DNA from: Proteus hauseri ATCC 700826
Lineage (GTDB): Bacteria; Pseudomonadota; Gammaproteobacteria; Enterobacterales; Enterobacteriaceae
DNA: 64,000 bases
Assembly (NCBI RefSeq): GCF_001654965.1
Contig: NZ_LXEV01000017.1
Coordinates: 1 to 64,000 of the forward strand
Direction of reading: 5' to 3'
Shown: positions 35,228-44,918 of the stretch, in pieces
Position numbering within the stretch: the first letter of the stretch is position 1
Layout: every line of letters begins with the position of its first letter
Made by a program: the position numbers and the translations under genes
Notes under the pieces: model-generated
The model's input: the letters and a program-made list of their open reading frames with translations, nothing else
Told to the model about the DNA's origin: nothing
Database searches by the model: none

Positions 35228-36178
35228 ATGAAAAAGATCCTTCCTTTAGTTATCGCATCTATTTTTTCAGTAACCAGTTTTTCTGCACTCAGTAAAACAC
35301 CTATCGAATATCAACCTAACCAAATTGTTAACCAACAGAATGACAAATTAGTGATCAAACATGTGTTAGGCGAAACAGCAGTAAATAAAAATCCATCTAA
35401 AGTTGTGTTATTTGATTTCGGTTTGTATGACACCTTAGTTCAACTTGGCTTAGCCGATAAAGTAATAGGATTACCATTAGGTAATGCACCTGCTTATATT
35501 AAAGGAAGTATTGCAAATAATGTAGTCAATGTAGGTGGCATGAAAGCACCTGACTTAGAAAAGCTGGCTGAAATTAAACCTGATTTAATTATTATCACTG
35601 GTCGCCAAGGTGCTTCTTATGAAGCATTAGCTAAAATTGCACCTACAGTTAATTTAGGGACTAATAGCGAGAACTATCTTAATTCTGTCGAAGCTAATAT
35701 TAAGCTAATGGGTGAGTTATTTAATAAAGAAGAAGCAACTAAAGAGCAAATTTCAAAACTAAATACAGTTATTGAACAAGCTCAAAAGAAAGCAGCAGAG
35801 TCTGATAAAAAAGTATTAGTTTTACTGCATAACGCTGGTAATCTAATGCAGAATAATCAAAATGTTGTTTATGATGTAGTAAAAGTGAAAAGAGCAGAAT
35901 TACCACCTGTTTCTGAAGAAGAAAAAGGTAAACGTCGTGTAGTCACATCTGAAATGATTGCTAAAGCTAATCCTGATGTAATTTTAATTATAGATCGCAG
36001 TGAAGCTATCGGTGCTGACAAATTAGAAAAAGCAACATTTGAAAATGATGTAATTAAATCAACATCAGCCTATAAAAAGGGTGGAATTGTTTATCTACAA
36101 GCCGACCTTTGGTATCTCTCTGGTGGTGGATTAGATAGCTTAACAAAACAAATTGAAGCGGTAGAAAACGCTCTTTAA
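35228..36178 (+). CDS. Siderophore/iron ABC transporter substrate-binding protein (FatB/CeuE-like)
   Basis: A 316-residue periplasmic binding protein of the FepB/BtuF class III type. Signal peptide MKKILPLVIASIFSVTSFSALS. The lobes are joined by a long helix, with motifs VVLFDFGLYDTLVQLGLADKVIGLP, LEKLAEIKPDLIIITGRQG and ANPDVILIIDRSEA. The C-terminal LWYLSGGGLDSLTKQIEAV is typical of FatB/CeuE. No permease or ATPase gene accompanies it, so it must pair with a transporter elsewhere. Expression is probably iron regulated, given the Fur box; its SD lies inside a leader hairpin. Ligand (catecholate siderophore or ferric citrate type) is not readable. Confidence 0.87.
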   Translation: MKKILPLVIASIFSVTSFSALSKTPIEYQPNQIVNQQNDKLVIKHVLGETAVNKNPSKVVLFDFGLYDTLVQLGLADKVIGLPLGNAPAYIKGSIANNVVNVGGMKAPDLEKLAEIKPDLIIITGRQGASYEALAKIAPTVNLGTNSENYLNSVEANIKLMGELFNKEEATKEQISKLNTVIEQAQKKAAESDKKVLVLLHNAGNLMQNNQNVVYDVVKVKRAELPPVSEEEKGKRRVVTSEMIAKANPDVILIIDRSEAIGADKLEKATFENDVIKSTSAYKKGGIVYLQADLWYLSGGGLDSLTKQIEAVENAL

Positions 36179-36197
36179 GATTAATATTATCAATTAC

Positions 36198-36240
36198 AAA
36201 AACACCCATATTGTTTATCTCAGTATGGGTGTTTTTATTT
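36198..36240. terminator. Bidirectional terminator between the iron-binding protein gene and hemW
   Basis: A 13-bp stem AAAAACACCCATA/TATGGGTGTTTTT with T-runs on both strands, located between convergent genes. Confidence 0.85.
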
Positions 36241-36270
36241 GTCAGTAATTAACTTATTTTACAATAGCGA

Positions 36271-37401
36271 TTATAAAAATAGCTCTAACAGTGAATTAAG
36301 GAAAAGCTTACCATGGGGGGTAATTTGCCAATGTGTCTCTGTTTCGCTGATATAACCTAATGCTAAAGCTTCATCAATTTGATGGCGGATAGTGCTTTCT
36401 GAAAGCCCCGTATAATCACTAAAATCTTGTCTTGGAAATGCTTCTAATAACCTAAAACGGTTCATAAAAAATTCAAATGGACGGTCATCATTATCAACAA
36501 AGTTTTGTTGGTCGAGATAACGTCCTTCCATAAAACCTTTTGGGTGCTTAGTTTTTACTGTTCGCATAATGCGACCATCTTCAAAACTGATTTTGCCATG
36601 AGCTCCACAGCCAATACCTAAATAATCGCCAAAACGCCAATAATTAAGGTTGTGTTGACATTGAAAACCGGGCTTACAATAAGCCGAGGTTTCATATTGT
36701 TGGTATCCTGCTGCTGTAAGTAATTTATCTCCTTCAGAGAAAATATTCCACAACATATCATCATCAGGTAATTTAGGTGGGCGAGATCCAAATTGAGTAT
36801 TAGGCTCAATGGTCAATTGATACCAAGAAAGATGAGGTGGTGATAACTCAATAGCTTGCTGTAAATCCGAAAGTGCCTGAGGTAATGATTGATCGGGTAA
36901 CCCATGCATTAAATCGAGATTAAAGCTACGTAGCCCCAATTGTTTTGCAAGTCGCGCTGCATTTTTAGCTTCTTCTGCGCCATGAATACGGCCTAAGCGA
37001 ATAAGTTTGTCATCGCCAAAGCTTTGAACACCAATAGAAATACGATTAACACCAGCACGTTGAAAGCCAGCAAAACGCTCGGCTTCAACTGTACCTGGAT
37101 TCGCTTCCATAGTAATTTCAGCATTAGGGTGAACAGCAATGCGCTGTTTTACGCCATAAAGCAGGTCTGCCATTGATTCGGCACTTAACAAACTGGGAGT
37201 ACCACCACCAATAAAGATAGTTTGTACTTCACGAGAGCCAATATGAATAAGATCAGCATCTAAATCATTTAATAAATGCTGCACATATTCCTTATGTGGT
37301 ACTTCACCTTTTAACGTATGTGAATTGAAATCACAATAAGGACATTTTTGTACACACCAAGGAATATGAATATACAAACTAAGTGGTGGCAGCTTAAGCA
37401 T
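36271..37401 (-). CDS. hemW: Heme chaperone / radical SAM protein HemW
   Basis: A 376-residue radical SAM protein with cluster motif CVQKCPYC (C-x3-C-x2-C) in [13 protein letters not shown], and the HemN-type motifs [26 protein letters not shown] and [11 protein letters not shown]. HemW lacks coproporphyrinogen oxidase activity and works as a heme carrier in bacteria. I favour the ATG at 37401 ([10 protein letters not shown]), which matches the E. coli N-terminus; an ATG at 37413 would overlap rdgB by 20 bp. It overlaps the end of rdgB by 8 bp, so they are coupled. Confidence 0.93.
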   Translation of the reverse strand: MLKLPPLSLYIHIPWCVQKCPYCDFNSHTLKGEVPHKEYVQHLLNDLDADLIHIGSREVQTIFIGGGTPSLLSAESMADLLYGVKQRIAVHPNAEITMEANPGTVEAERFAGFQRAGVNRISIGVQSFGDDKLIRLGRIHGAEEAKNAARLAKQLGLRSFNLDLMHGLPDQSLPQALSDLQQAIELSPPHLSWYQLTIEPNTQFGSRPPKLPDDDMLWNIFSEGDKLLTAAGYQQYETSAYCKPGFQCQHNLNYWRFGDYLGIGCGAHGKISFEDGRIMRTVKTKHPKGFMEGRYLDQQNFVDNDDRPFEFFMNRFRLLEAFPRQDFSDYTGLSESTIRHQIDEALALGYISETETHWQITPHGKLFLNSLLELFL

Positions 37402-37987
37402 TCTTAAGGGCATCCAACAGTAATTTTAAGGCTTTTCCACGATGTGAAAATTGATTTTTTTGCTCTCTGGTTAATTGCGCGGCAGTACAGTTTAACTCAG
37501 GTAAAAAGAAAATAGGATCATAACCAAAGCCACCTTCACCATGCATTTCTGTAGTTAATACACCATGCCAAATACCATGAAAAATTAATGGAATTGGGTC
37601 ATTCTCATGGCGCATATAAACTAAAACACAGTTAAATTGCGCTTGGCGTTTTTCCGCTGGAATATCTTTCATTGCTTCAAGCAATTTATCAAGATTTTGC
37701 TGATCTGTTGCATCAGAGCCAGAATAACGTGCCGAATAAATACCCGGAGCACCACCTAATGCATCAACAGAAATACCTGAATCATCGGCAATAGCTGGTA
37801 ACCCAGTAACTTTGGCTGCATGACGCGCTTTAATCAGTGCATTTTCAACAAAAGTTAAACCTGTTTCTTCAACAGAATCAACACCAAGATCAGTCTGAGC
37901 AACGATATCTAAGCCAAAATCGGCAAGTAAAGATGCTAATTCTTTTACTTTTCCGGGATTTCCCGTGGCAAGAACAACTTTTTGCAT
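37394..37987 (-). CDS. rdgB: dITP/XTP pyrophosphatase RdgB
   Basis: A 198-residue house-cleaning nucleotidase removing dITP and XTP. Starts [17 protein letters not shown], the family's substrate-binding motif; other motifs are [22 protein letters not shown] and [10 protein letters not shown], plus [10 protein letters not shown] at the C-terminus. The ATG at 37987 follows AAGGAAAAACAA; a longer reading to 38035 has no family support. It lies between yggT and hemW as in E. coli. Confidence 0.95.
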   Translation of the reverse strand: MQKVVLATGNPGKVKELASLLADFGLDIVAQTDLGVDSVEETGLTFVENALIKARHAAKVTGLPAIADDSGISVDALGGAPGIYSARYSGSDATDQQNLDKLLEAMKDIPAEKRQAQFNCVLVYMRHENDPIPLIFHGIWHGVLTTEMHGEGGFGYDPIFFLPELNCTAAQLTREQKNQFSHRGKALKLLLDALKNA

Positions 37988-37997
37988 TTGTTTTTCC

Positions 37998-38561
37998 TTA
38001 ATAAAGGGTGACACTAAGTAGCCACTGCAAAACATCTACACGTAAATAGTTCAGGGCATAAAGAATAAGAATAACGATCATTGCTGAGAAATCTAATCCA
38101 CCCATTGCTGGGATTACTCGGCGGATTGGTGCCATTAATGGCTCAGTTAATTGAAATAACAAACTATCAATAGGATTACGTCCTTGGCTTACCCAGCTAA
38201 GAATTGCACGAACGATAATTAACCAGAATAGGATTTTACCTACCGCTGTTAATAATTCGATAAATGCGAAAGGCAAGACTAAGGTGAAAGGTATTGCTCC
38301 ACCAGCGCCAGATAAATAAGATGGAAGAATTATTTCTAAAATAATTAAGATATATGCTAATACTACAGAGGCTGTATCAATAGGCCCTATAGAAGGGATC
38401 ACTTTTCTTAATGGGCGAATAACTGGCTGTGTAACTTTCACGACAAATTGTGAAAAAGGATTATAAAAATCAGCTCTAACGCACTGCATCCAAACACGTA
38501 ATAGCAGCACTGCGGTATAGAGTTGAATAATAGTCAGAATGACAAAATTTAAAAAATTCAT
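37998..38561 (-). CDS. yggT: YggT family membrane protein
   Basis: A 187-residue inner-membrane protein with two internally repeated YGGT modules ([25 protein letters not shown] and [23 protein letters not shown]), each followed by hydrophobic spans. YggT is linked to osmotic stress and, more widely, to septum and membrane organisation; the function is not proven. It is part of the yggS-proC-yggT-rdgB-hemW operon on the minus strand, 18 bp after proC and 10 bp before rdgB. Confidence 0.93.
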   Translation of the reverse strand: MNFLNFVILTIIQLYTAVLLLRVWMQCVRADFYNPFSQFVVKVTQPVIRPLRKVIPSIGPIDTASVVLAYILIILEIILPSYLSGAGGAIPFTLVLPFAFIELLTAVGKILFWLIIVRAILSWVSQGRNPIDSLLFQLTEPLMAPIRRVIPAMGGLDFSAMIVILILYALNYLRVDVLQWLLSVTLY

Positions 38562-38579
38562 TAGTTAGCCCTGATGAAA

Positions 38580-39398
38580 TTAAAACTGTTTTTCCATTTC
38601 TTGCGCTCGTTGTATCGCAGCCTGCATAGCAGAGGCGACATTTTCGGGCAATTTACCTTCATAAAAACTTGCTAGTGCAGCAGCGGTTGTTCCACCTTTT
38701 GACGTTACCTGCTCACGCAGTGTTGAAAAAGGTAATGTGCTTTGTTTTTCAGCTAACGCGGTTGAACCACTCGCAGCTTGTTGCACTATTGCTCTTGCAA
38801 CTTCAGGAGCAAAGCCAAGACGTTCAGCTTCTTTTTGCATCGACTCCATAAACAAGAAAAAATAAGCCGGTGCACTACCAGCAACGGCGATAATATCATT
38901 GATAGCCGATTCTTTCTCTACCCAAACGGTTGAGCCAACACTTTTCATTAGCTCGTCAGCAAATTGTTTATCTTGGGATGAAATAGTGACTTGTGCAAAC
39001 ATACCACTTAAGCCTTTACCTACTAATGCAGGTGTATTTGGCATAATACGGATGAGTTGTAAGGTTGTAGCCAAATAATCATTATAGCGAGCAGCGGGTA
39101 TACCTGCTGCAATAGTCAGTACTAATTTTTTACTAAAATCGATATTTTGTAATGGCTTACAGACATCCGCCATCATTTGGGGCTTCACTGCGAGTACGAT
39201 AACATCAGCTTCTTGAACTGCTTTTATATTGTTATCAGTACTATGAATACCAAACTCTTTTTCTAACGGTTCTCGCCTCGTTGCAGAAGGTGCTGTAACA
39301 GTGATTTTTTTTGCCGGATATCCACCATTAATAAGTCCTGCAATAATGGCATGAGCCATATTTCCAGCGCCAATAAAGGCGATGCTGCGATGTTCCAT
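38580..39398 (-). CDS. proC: Pyrroline-5-carboxylate reductase
   Basis: A 272-residue enzyme making proline from pyrroline-5-carboxylate with NADPH. N-terminal Rossmann motif IAFIGAGNMAHAIIAGL; family signatures LIRIMPNTPALVG and the C-terminal FSTLREQVTSKGGTTAAAL. Length and position (yggS-proC-yggT) agree with E. coli. The ATG is 16 bp downstream of the yggS stop. Confidence 0.96.
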   Translation of the reverse strand: MEHRSIAFIGAGNMAHAIIAGLINGGYPAKKITVTAPSATRREPLEKEFGIHSTDNNIKAVQEADVIVLAVKPQMMADVCKPLQNIDFSKKLVLTIAAGIPAARYNDYLATTLQLIRIMPNTPALVGKGLSGMFAQVTISSQDKQFADELMKSVGSTVWVEKESAINDIIAVAGSAPAYFFLFMESMQKEAERLGFAPEVARAIVQQAASGSTALAEKQSTLPFSTLREQVTSKGGTTAAALASFYEGKLPENVASAMQAAIQRAQEMEKQF

Positions 39399-39413
39399 AT
39401 TAACCTCTAGTTT

Positions 39414-40112
39414 TTACTTGTTGGCGTAATCTCTTGCGCCAAAAATAGCAGTTCCAATACGAACTAATGTTGAACCACAAGCGATTGCGGCTTCCATATC
39501 ATCAGTCATACCCATAGATAATGTATCAATATTGGGATACTGCATTTGTAACTGTTTGAAAGCGATATTCATTTGTTCTAATACAGCAACTTGTTTGTTG
39601 TAATCGCTTTCAGGTGCAGGTATCGCCATTAAACCACGTAATTTTATGCCAGGTAGGATTGAAATTTGTGCTGCTAACCCATCAAGCTCAGTCAATGTAA
39701 TACCCGATTTACTATTTTCATCACTGATATTAATTTGAATTAATACATTTAATGGTGGTAACGAGCTTGGGCGTTGATCACTTAATCGCTGTGCGATTTT
39801 TAATCTGTCGATGGTGTGACACCAGTGAAAATGTTCAGCCACAAGGCGTGTTTTGTTTGACTGTAAAGGACCGATAAAGTGCCAAATAAGTGTGCTGTTA
39901 TTAGCAAAATAATTGATTTTATCAACACCTTCCTGAACATAGTTTTCACCAAACTCAGTTTGCCCACAGGCAATAGCTTCTTCAATGGCGCTCGTAGGTT
40001 TAGTTTTACTTACTGCAAGTAGAGTAACTTCTTTTGGAGATCGGCCGCATTTTTGGATAGCTGCGTCAATGTGTGACCTGACATTGACGAGATTCTGTTT
40101 AATAGTATTCAT
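39414..40112 (-). CDS. yggS: PLP homeostasis protein YggS (PLPBP)
   Basis: A 232-residue fold-type III PLP-binding protein without known catalysis. Motifs: PLP lysine in VTLLAVSKTKP, GENYVQEG, WHFIGPLQSNKT and SMGMTDDMEAAIACGSTLVRIGTAIFG. It controls free PLP and amino-acid homeostasis. It is first in the minus-strand operon leading to proC. It diverges from yggR, with only 21 bp between the two ATGs, so both promoters must overlap neighbouring coding sequence or be compact. Confidence 0.95.
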   Translation of the reverse strand: MNTIKQNLVNVRSHIDAAIQKCGRSPKEVTLLAVSKTKPTSAIEEAIACGQTEFGENYVQEGVDKINYFANNSTLIWHFIGPLQSNKTRLVAEHFHWCHTIDRLKIAQRLSDQRPSSLPPLNVLIQINISDENSKSGITLTELDGLAAQISILPGIKLRGLMAIPAPESDYNKQVAVLEQMNIAFKQLQMQYPNIDTLSMGMTDDMEAAIACGSTLVRIGTAIFGARDYANK

Positions 40113-40133
40113 GGCAACTCAGGAGATAATAAG

Positions 40134-41135
40134 ATGAATATGGAAAATTTAATAACCTATAGTGTAAAGCATAACGCTTCCGATCTGCATCTTTGTTGTG
40201 GCGATGTTCCGCGATTACGTATTAATGGGATACTTTACCAACAAAATCAATGTAAACCTATTACCTCAGAGATGCTATTAGTGTGGATAATGCCATACCT
40301 TAATTCTTCTCAAAAACAGGGCTTCGATGATGAAGGTCAAATAGATATTGGCATTATGCTCTCTGATGGGCAACGATTGCGTGTTAATTTGTTTAGGCAG
40401 CAGCAAGGGGTTTCTGCTGTATTCAGAATTATTAATCAACAGATACCAACATTAAATTCACTTCGTGTGCCAGACTCTGTTTCAGCACTGTTAGAGAAAT
40501 GCCCTCATGGACTGATCCTTGTCACGGGTTCAACCGGAAGTGGTAAGTCATCAACGCTTGCGGCGATGATCAATTATCTTAATCAATATAAACGTCAGCA
40601 TATTTTAACGTTAGAAGATCCTATTGAGTTTATTCATAGCAATAAACAAAGCGTTATTCATCAACGTGAAGTTGGGCGTGATGTTAGCGATATTCTTAGC
40701 GCTATTAAAGCCGCATTACGCCAAGATCCTGATGTCATTATGTTAGGTGAGTTAAGAGATGCACAAAGTATTAAAATGGCATTAATGGCGGCAGAAACAG
40801 GGCATTTAGTATTAGCCACATTGCATACACAAGGCGCAGCACAAACGCTTGAACGAGTCACCAATGTATTTAGTGCAACTGAGCGGCAATGGATATCATC
40901 TCAACTTGCATGTTGTTTAAAAGCGATTATTTCGCAAGAATTAGTTCCGGCAACAGAAGGTGGGCGCGTAGCACTTTTTGAAATAATGCAAGTTACACAA
41001 GGAATTTCTCACCTCATTAGAGAAGGAAAATATCATCAAGTAACAACATTAATACAAACAGGGAGTGAATATGGTATGCAGACCTTCACATTAAGCCGCC
41101 AAAGACGGCAACATGAAGGCTTAATAAGCGGATAA
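40134..41135 (+). CDS. yggR: PilT-like type IV pilus twitching ATPase (YggR)
   Basis: A 333-residue secretion ATPase. N-terminal PAS-like domain (ASDLHLCCGDVPRLRINGIL), Walker A GSTGSGKSS (about residue 130), Asp box and Walker B DPDVIMLGELRD, and the His box ATLHTQGAAQTLERV. PilT retracts type IV pili; E. coli YggR is of unknown need. In this window no other pilus genes except a prepilin peptidase (44236) are present. The PilT C-terminal AIRNLIRE signature is visible as SHLIREGKYHQV. Confidence 0.85.
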   Translation: MNMENLITYSVKHNASDLHLCCGDVPRLRINGILYQQNQCKPITSEMLLVWIMPYLNSSQKQGFDDEGQIDIGIMLSDGQRLRVNLFRQQQGVSAVFRIINQQIPTLNSLRVPDSVSALLEKCPHGLILVTGSTGSGKSSTLAAMINYLNQYKRQHILTLEDPIEFIHSNKQSVIHQREVGRDVSDILSAIKAALRQDPDVIMLGELRDAQSIKMALMAAETGHLVLATLHTQGAAQTLERVTNVFSATERQWISSQLACCLKAIISQELVPATEGGRVALFEIMQVTQGISHLIREGKYHQVTTLIQTGSEYGMQTFTLSRQRRQHEGLISG

Positions 41136-41164
41136 TACGTTGGTTTATTTAAAGGTAAGCAAGT

Positions 41165-41584
41165 TTAATATTGTTGCTCAAACCAGCTTTCGAGAATAAT
41201 AACGGCAGATGTTGCATCGACACTGCCTTTGTCTAACGAGCGATAACCACCGCGCTCGAATAAATGGGCACGAGCTTCTACAGTACTAAGGCGTTCATCA
41301 TGTAGTGCAATTTGTACACCAAAACGTCCATGAAGCCGATTAGCAAATTTTTTGGCTTGGGTTGTAACCAGTTGCTCTGTGCCATCCATATTTAAAGGAA
41401 GGCCAACTACAACTAAATCCGGCAGCCATTCTTTAATGATTTTTTCAATTTGAGTCCAGTCAGGAATACCATCTTTTGCTTTAAATGAAGCTAAGGCTCT
41501 GGCTGTTCCTGTGACTTCTTGACCAATGGCGGCACCTATACTTTTGGTACCAAAATCAAAGGCCATAACGGTTCTGTTAGACAT
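41165..41584 (-). CDS. ruvX: Holliday junction resolvase-like protein YqgF/RuvX
   Basis: A 139-residue RNase H-fold protein: [18 protein letters not shown] (catalytic Asp motif), [12 protein letters not shown], and [13 protein letters not shown] with [15 protein letters not shown] at the C-terminus. YqgF is an essential nuclease implicated in rRNA 5' end maturation and anti-termination. It overlaps the yqgE stop by one base and is transcribed from gshB-yqgE. Confidence 0.95.
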   Translation of the reverse strand: MSNRTVMAFDFGTKSIGAAIGQEVTGTARALASFKAKDGIPDWTQIEKIIKEWLPDLVVVGLPLNMDGTEQLVTTQAKKFANRLHGRFGVQIALHDERLSTVEARAHLFERGGYRSLDKGSVDATSAVIILESWFEQQY

Positions 41585-42147
41585 TATGCGTGGCCAGCAG
41601 TAGGAGAAATGGTATGGATATTGATGCCTATTAATCCAGCTGCTTTATGCCAACGTTCAGCAACAGGGGTATCAAAAATAATTTGAGGTGAGGCTTCAAC
41701 TGTTAGCCAGCTATTTTCTAAAATTTCTTGTTCTAATTGGCCTTTTTCCCAACTTGAGTAACCTAAAGATACTAAGGTTTTTTCGGGTTGTCTGGCTGTT
41801 CCTAAGGTTTCTAGCACATCTTTTGAGGTTGTTATCATCGTGCTATCACTAATTTTGATACTTGAGCTAAAGCCTGAAACGGGAGTGTGTAAAATAAAAC
41901 CGTGCTCTTCGGCAATAGGACCACCTGACATAACAGGTTTTTGTAGGCTAATTGCTTCATCTCGGTCTGTAGAAAAGATCTCAAGTTGATCTAATACACT
42001 CTCAATTGAGATATCTTCAATAGGTTTATTAATAACTAAGCCCATCGCACCGTTTTCATTATGTTCGCATACATAGACGACCGAACGCTGAAATAACGGA
42101 TCGCTTAATGAAGGCATAGCAATAAGAAAATGGTTAAGTAAATTCAT
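41584..42147 (-). CDS. yqgE: UPF0301 family protein YqgE
   Basis: A 187-residue cytosolic protein beginning [23 protein letters not shown], followed by [20 protein letters not shown] and [15 protein letters not shown], all family signatures. The molecular role is unknown. It is coupled to ruvX (overlap of one base) and is 142 bp downstream of gshB with a possible terminator between. Confidence 0.93.
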   Translation of the reverse strand: MNLLNHFLIAMPSLSDPLFQRSVVYVCEHNENGAMGLVINKPIEDISIESVLDQLEIFSTDRDEAISLQKPVMSGGPIAEEHGFILHTPVSGFSSSIKISDSTMITTSKDVLETLGTARQPEKTLVSLGYSSWEKGQLEQEILENSWLTVEASPQIIFDTPVAERWHKAAGLIGINIHTISPTAGHA

Positions 42148-42179
42148 AATAATAATACTATTCCCTGATTATTTTTATT

Positions 42180-42255
42180 AAAACACCTAGCCCTATCTAT
42201 GTATTTAAACGCTATATTTCAATTATACAGATTAAATAAAGAGGGGCTAGGTAGA
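42180..42255 (-). terminator. Long-loop inverted repeat after gshB
   Basis: ACCTAGCCC (42186-42194) and GGGCTAGGT (42244-42252) are complementary with a 49-base loop; on the minus strand the stem is followed by GTTTT. Possibly a weak terminator between gshB and yqgE. Confidence 0.4.
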
Positions 42256-42289
42256 TGCTTTTAAACCCTTAAGCAATGATGTTTAAAGG

Positions 42290-43246
42290 TTAGTTTTTCT
42301 TGTTAAGGCGCACTTCAATGGCATCCATCAACATACCTGTCACTGAAACATCAGGGTATGCTGCTTCAATCTCTCGCGCACAAGTTGGGCTAGTAACATT
42401 AATTTCAGTTAGTCTGTCGCCAATAACATCTAATCCAACAAAAATAAGACCCTTTTGTTTTAAAATAGGTGCTACTTGACGAGCAATAGCCCAATCACTT
42501 TCTGTTAATGGACGAGCTTCACCACGACCACCTGCGGCTAAATTACCACGAGTTTCGCCTTTTGCTGGAATTCGAGCTAAGCAATAAGGAACGGGTTCAC
42601 CATCCACGACTAAAATACGTTTGTCACCATCAACAATTTCTGGCAAAAAGTTTTGAGCCATACAGAAACGGTGACCATGATCGGTTAAGGTTTCAATAAT
42701 AACACCCACATTAGGGTCATCTTTCTTCAAACGAAAAATAGACGCTCCCCCCATACCATCTAATGGTTTAAAAATAACATCGCCATGTTTTTGATGGAAG
42801 GTTCGCAGGTGTTTAGCTTCGCGGGTCACTAGCGTATCTGGTGTTAACGCTGGGAACCATGCAGTAAATAGCTTTTCATTACAGTCACGTAAACTTTGTG
42901 GTTTATTTACAATTAACGTGCCCATATCTTCAGCGCGCTCAAGAATATAGGTGGCATAGATAAATTCAGTATCAAACGGAGGATCTTTTCGCATTAAAAT
43001 AGTATCAAGTGATCCTAATGCAATATCTTGTTCTTGACTAAATTCAAACCATTTTTCTGGATTTTCTTCAACACTCAGTAAACGAGTACGAGCACGTGCT
43101 TCACCTTGTTGCAGGTAAAGATCGTTCATTTCCATATAATGAATTTCCCACCCACGACGCTGTGCTTCTAATAGCATGGCAAAGCTGGTGTCTTTTTTGA
43201 TTTTGATGGATGAAATAGGATCCATCACAATACCTAATTTAATCAT
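42290..43246 (-). CDS. gshB: Glutathione synthetase
   Basis: A 318-residue ATP-grasp ligase joining gamma-glutamylcysteine and glycine. It begins MIKLGIVMDPISSIKIKKDTS, with ATP-grasp motifs VIFKPLDGMGGASIFRL and GLIFVGLDVIGDRLTEINVTSPTC. Length agrees with E. coli (316). It lies 10 bp downstream of rsmE and is read in the same direction, as in E. coli. Confidence 0.96.
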   Translation of the reverse strand: MIKLGIVMDPISSIKIKKDTSFAMLLEAQRRGWEIHYMEMNDLYLQQGEARARTRLLSVEENPEKWFEFSQEQDIALGSLDTILMRKDPPFDTEFIYATYILERAEDMGTLIVNKPQSLRDCNEKLFTAWFPALTPDTLVTREAKHLRTFHQKHGDVIFKPLDGMGGASIFRLKKDDPNVGVIIETLTDHGHRFCMAQNFLPEIVDGDKRILVVDGEPVPYCLARIPAKGETRGNLAAGGRGEARPLTESDWAIARQVAPILKQKGLIFVGLDVIGDRLTEINVTSPTCAREIEAAYPDVSVTGMLMDAIEVRLNKKN

Positions 43247-43256
43247 TATTTCTCCT

Positions 43257-43988
43257 TTATCCCAGATCGCCGAACCGAACCTGCAAAGCGGTGATTGCGG
43301 TGAGTGCTGTTGTTTCAGTTCTTAATACACGAGGACCTAATAAAATATCAGTAAAATGGTGCTTTGCCGTCATTGCTATTTCTTCGGGAGAAAGTCCTCC
43401 TTCAGGGCCGATAAGTAAACGTACTTTTTTGACAGGCAGTGGCAAGGTATTAATACTTTGGCTGGCTCTAGGATGTAAATTCAGTTTTAAACTATCATCA
43501 ACTTGTGCACACCATTCCTCTAATGTAATAACTGGCATTAATTGTGGAATTTTATTTCGTCCACATTGCTCACAAGCTGAGATGATAATTTTTTGCCATT
43601 GCTGATGTTTTTTTTCTAAACGATTAGGATCTAGTTTAACACCACAGCGTTCAGAGATCAGGGGAGTGATCGTATTTACACCTAACTCAACCGATTTTTG
43701 GATAGTAAACTCCATTTTTTCGCCTCTAGAAAGCACTTGTCCTAAATGGAGATCGAGTGGGGATTCTTTATCATCAAGTTGTCCCTCATTAATTTGCACA
43801 TTAACGGTTTTTTTTGTGCTTTCAATTATTTCAGCATTAAATACGTTATTTGAGCCATCAAACAGCGCGAGTTTTTGACCTGCTGTCATTCTTAATACGC
43901 GGCCAACATGGTTTGATGCTTCATCATCTAATGAAGTCTGAGTACCTGCAATGAGTGGTTCTGGATGATAAATGCGAGGAATACGCAT
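43257..43988 (-). CDS. rsmE: 16S rRNA (uracil1498-N3)-methyltransferase
   Basis: A 243-residue SPOUT enzyme. It has an N-terminal PUA-like domain ([23 protein letters not shown]) and a knotted C-terminal SAM domain: [14 protein letters not shown] and [16 protein letters not shown]. It precedes gshB in the minus-strand operon rsmE-gshB-yqgE-ruvX. The prepilin peptidase gene is divergent upstream. Confidence 0.96.
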   Translation of the reverse strand: MRIPRIYHPEPLIAGTQTSLDDEASNHVGRVLRMTAGQKLALFDGSNNVFNAEIIESTKKTVNVQINEGQLDDKESPLDLHLGQVLSRGEKMEFTIQKSVELGVNTITPLISERCGVKLDPNRLEKKHQQWQKIIISACEQCGRNKIPQLMPVITLEEWCAQVDDSLKLNLHPRASQSINTLPLPVKKVRLLIGPEGGLSPEEIAMTAKHHFTDILLGPRVLRTETTALTAITALQVRFGDLG

Positions 43989-44051
43989 AACGTGAAACCC
44001 TTACGTAAAAGATAGTTAACCGTGAGAAAAAATATGTGATATGCATCATAC

Positions 44052-44070
44052 GCATGCCATTATGGCATGC
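44052..44070. repeat. Short palindrome between rsmE and the prepilin peptidase
   Basis: GCATGCCA (44052-44059) and TGGCATGC (44063-44070) separated by TTA, a near-perfect palindrome within the 247-bp divergent gap. It could be an operator; no regulator is assigned. Confidence 0.45.
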
Positions 44071-44235
44071 AAGTATCACTTTACTTTTGCTGCCTTTCTA
44101 ATGCCAGTTTTCTGCGAAGCTTTGCGCAAAATAAGATGTTTTCTCTGTAATATTTCGATGTTATCTCGGCATTTTATTCGTTGTATTTTATGCTCATTTT
44201 ACAAGGATGATGAGCTATCTAAGGAATAGATATTG

Positions 44236-44859
44236 ATGCCATTAATTAAAAATATCATAACCGTAACAAATCTGTTTTCCCTTTTCAGGGGGGGATCTTA
44301 TTTACTACCATTTTCTGTGTTGTCTTTATTATCAGCATCTAGACAACATCAACTCTGGTTGGCTTTTTTTTGGGTTTGTTTAGGTTGGAGTTTGAGGTTC
44401 TCTAGTTTCTCTTGCGTTATTTTACTGTCTATTCTGAGTTTTTATCTCTTAGCTTTATCGTTCTTTGATGCCGATTATTTTCTTTTACCTGACAGCTTAA
44501 CTTTTGGATTACTTTTTTGGGGTTTTCTCATCAATAGCACTTGTTATGGATTAATTCCATTTAAGGCTTCTTTTAACGGTTTTATCGCCAGTTTTTTACT
44601 TTTTTATAGTATCTATTTATTTGGATATTCAGTTTATCAAAACAGTGTTTTAGGATTTGGTGATGTAAAGTTATTTAGTGCATTAGGTGCCTGGTGTGGA
44701 TTAGATTTATTACCTTATATTCTTTGTATTGCATCCTTATTAGGAATAACTGTTTATGGTGTTTTATTCCTAACAATTAAAATAGCTATAAAGAAAATTG
44801 CTTTTGGTCCTTGTCTTGCTTTTGCTGCATTAACTGTTCTATTTATTAAATTGATATAG
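44236..44859 (+). CDS. Prepilin peptidase, A24 family, short form
   Basis: A 207-residue integral membrane aspartyl protease. The two catalytic Asp motifs are visible: FFDADYFLLPDSLT and GFGDVKLFSALGAW (GxGDxKL). It lacks the N-terminal cysteine-rich methylase domain of PilD, as do HopD/GspO-like short enzymes. It would cleave type IV pilin or pseudopilin leaders, although no pilin gene is nearby. I chose ATG 44236; a TTG immediately before adds one residue. AAGGAA lies 10 bases upstream. It is separate from the rsmE operon (divergent). Confidence 0.8.
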   Translation: MPLIKNIITVTNLFSLFRGGSYLLPFSVLSLLSASRQHQLWLAFFWVCLGWSLRFSSFSCVILLSILSFYLLALSFFDADYFLLPDSLTFGLLFWGFLINSTCYGLIPFKASFNGFIASFLLFYSIYLFGYSVYQNSVLGFGDVKLFSALGAWCGLDLLPYILCIASLLGITVYGVLFLTIKIAIKKIAFGPCLAFAALTVLFIKLI

Positions 44860-44869
44860 TCAATATAAT

Positions 44870-44902
44870 AAAAAAGATGTGCAGAAAAGATCTACACATC
44901 CT
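44870..44902 (-). terminator. Terminator of the DsbA-like gene
   Basis: On the minus strand GGATGTGTAGA... pairs with CTGCACATC and is followed by TTTTTT (44870-44875 on plus are A). It separates convergent genes. Confidence 0.65.
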
Positions 44903-44918
44903 GTTTATAGAATAAAAT

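Noticed and set aside
37988..38035. Sixteen-residue N-terminal extension of RdgB
   Set aside because: It overlaps yggT, and the ATG at 37987 has a good SD and the conserved [10 protein letters not shown] start.
44041..44229. A 62-residue plus-strand frame between rsmE and the prepilin peptidase
   Set aside because: No SD and no coherent protein features; it covers a palindrome in a divergent promoter region.
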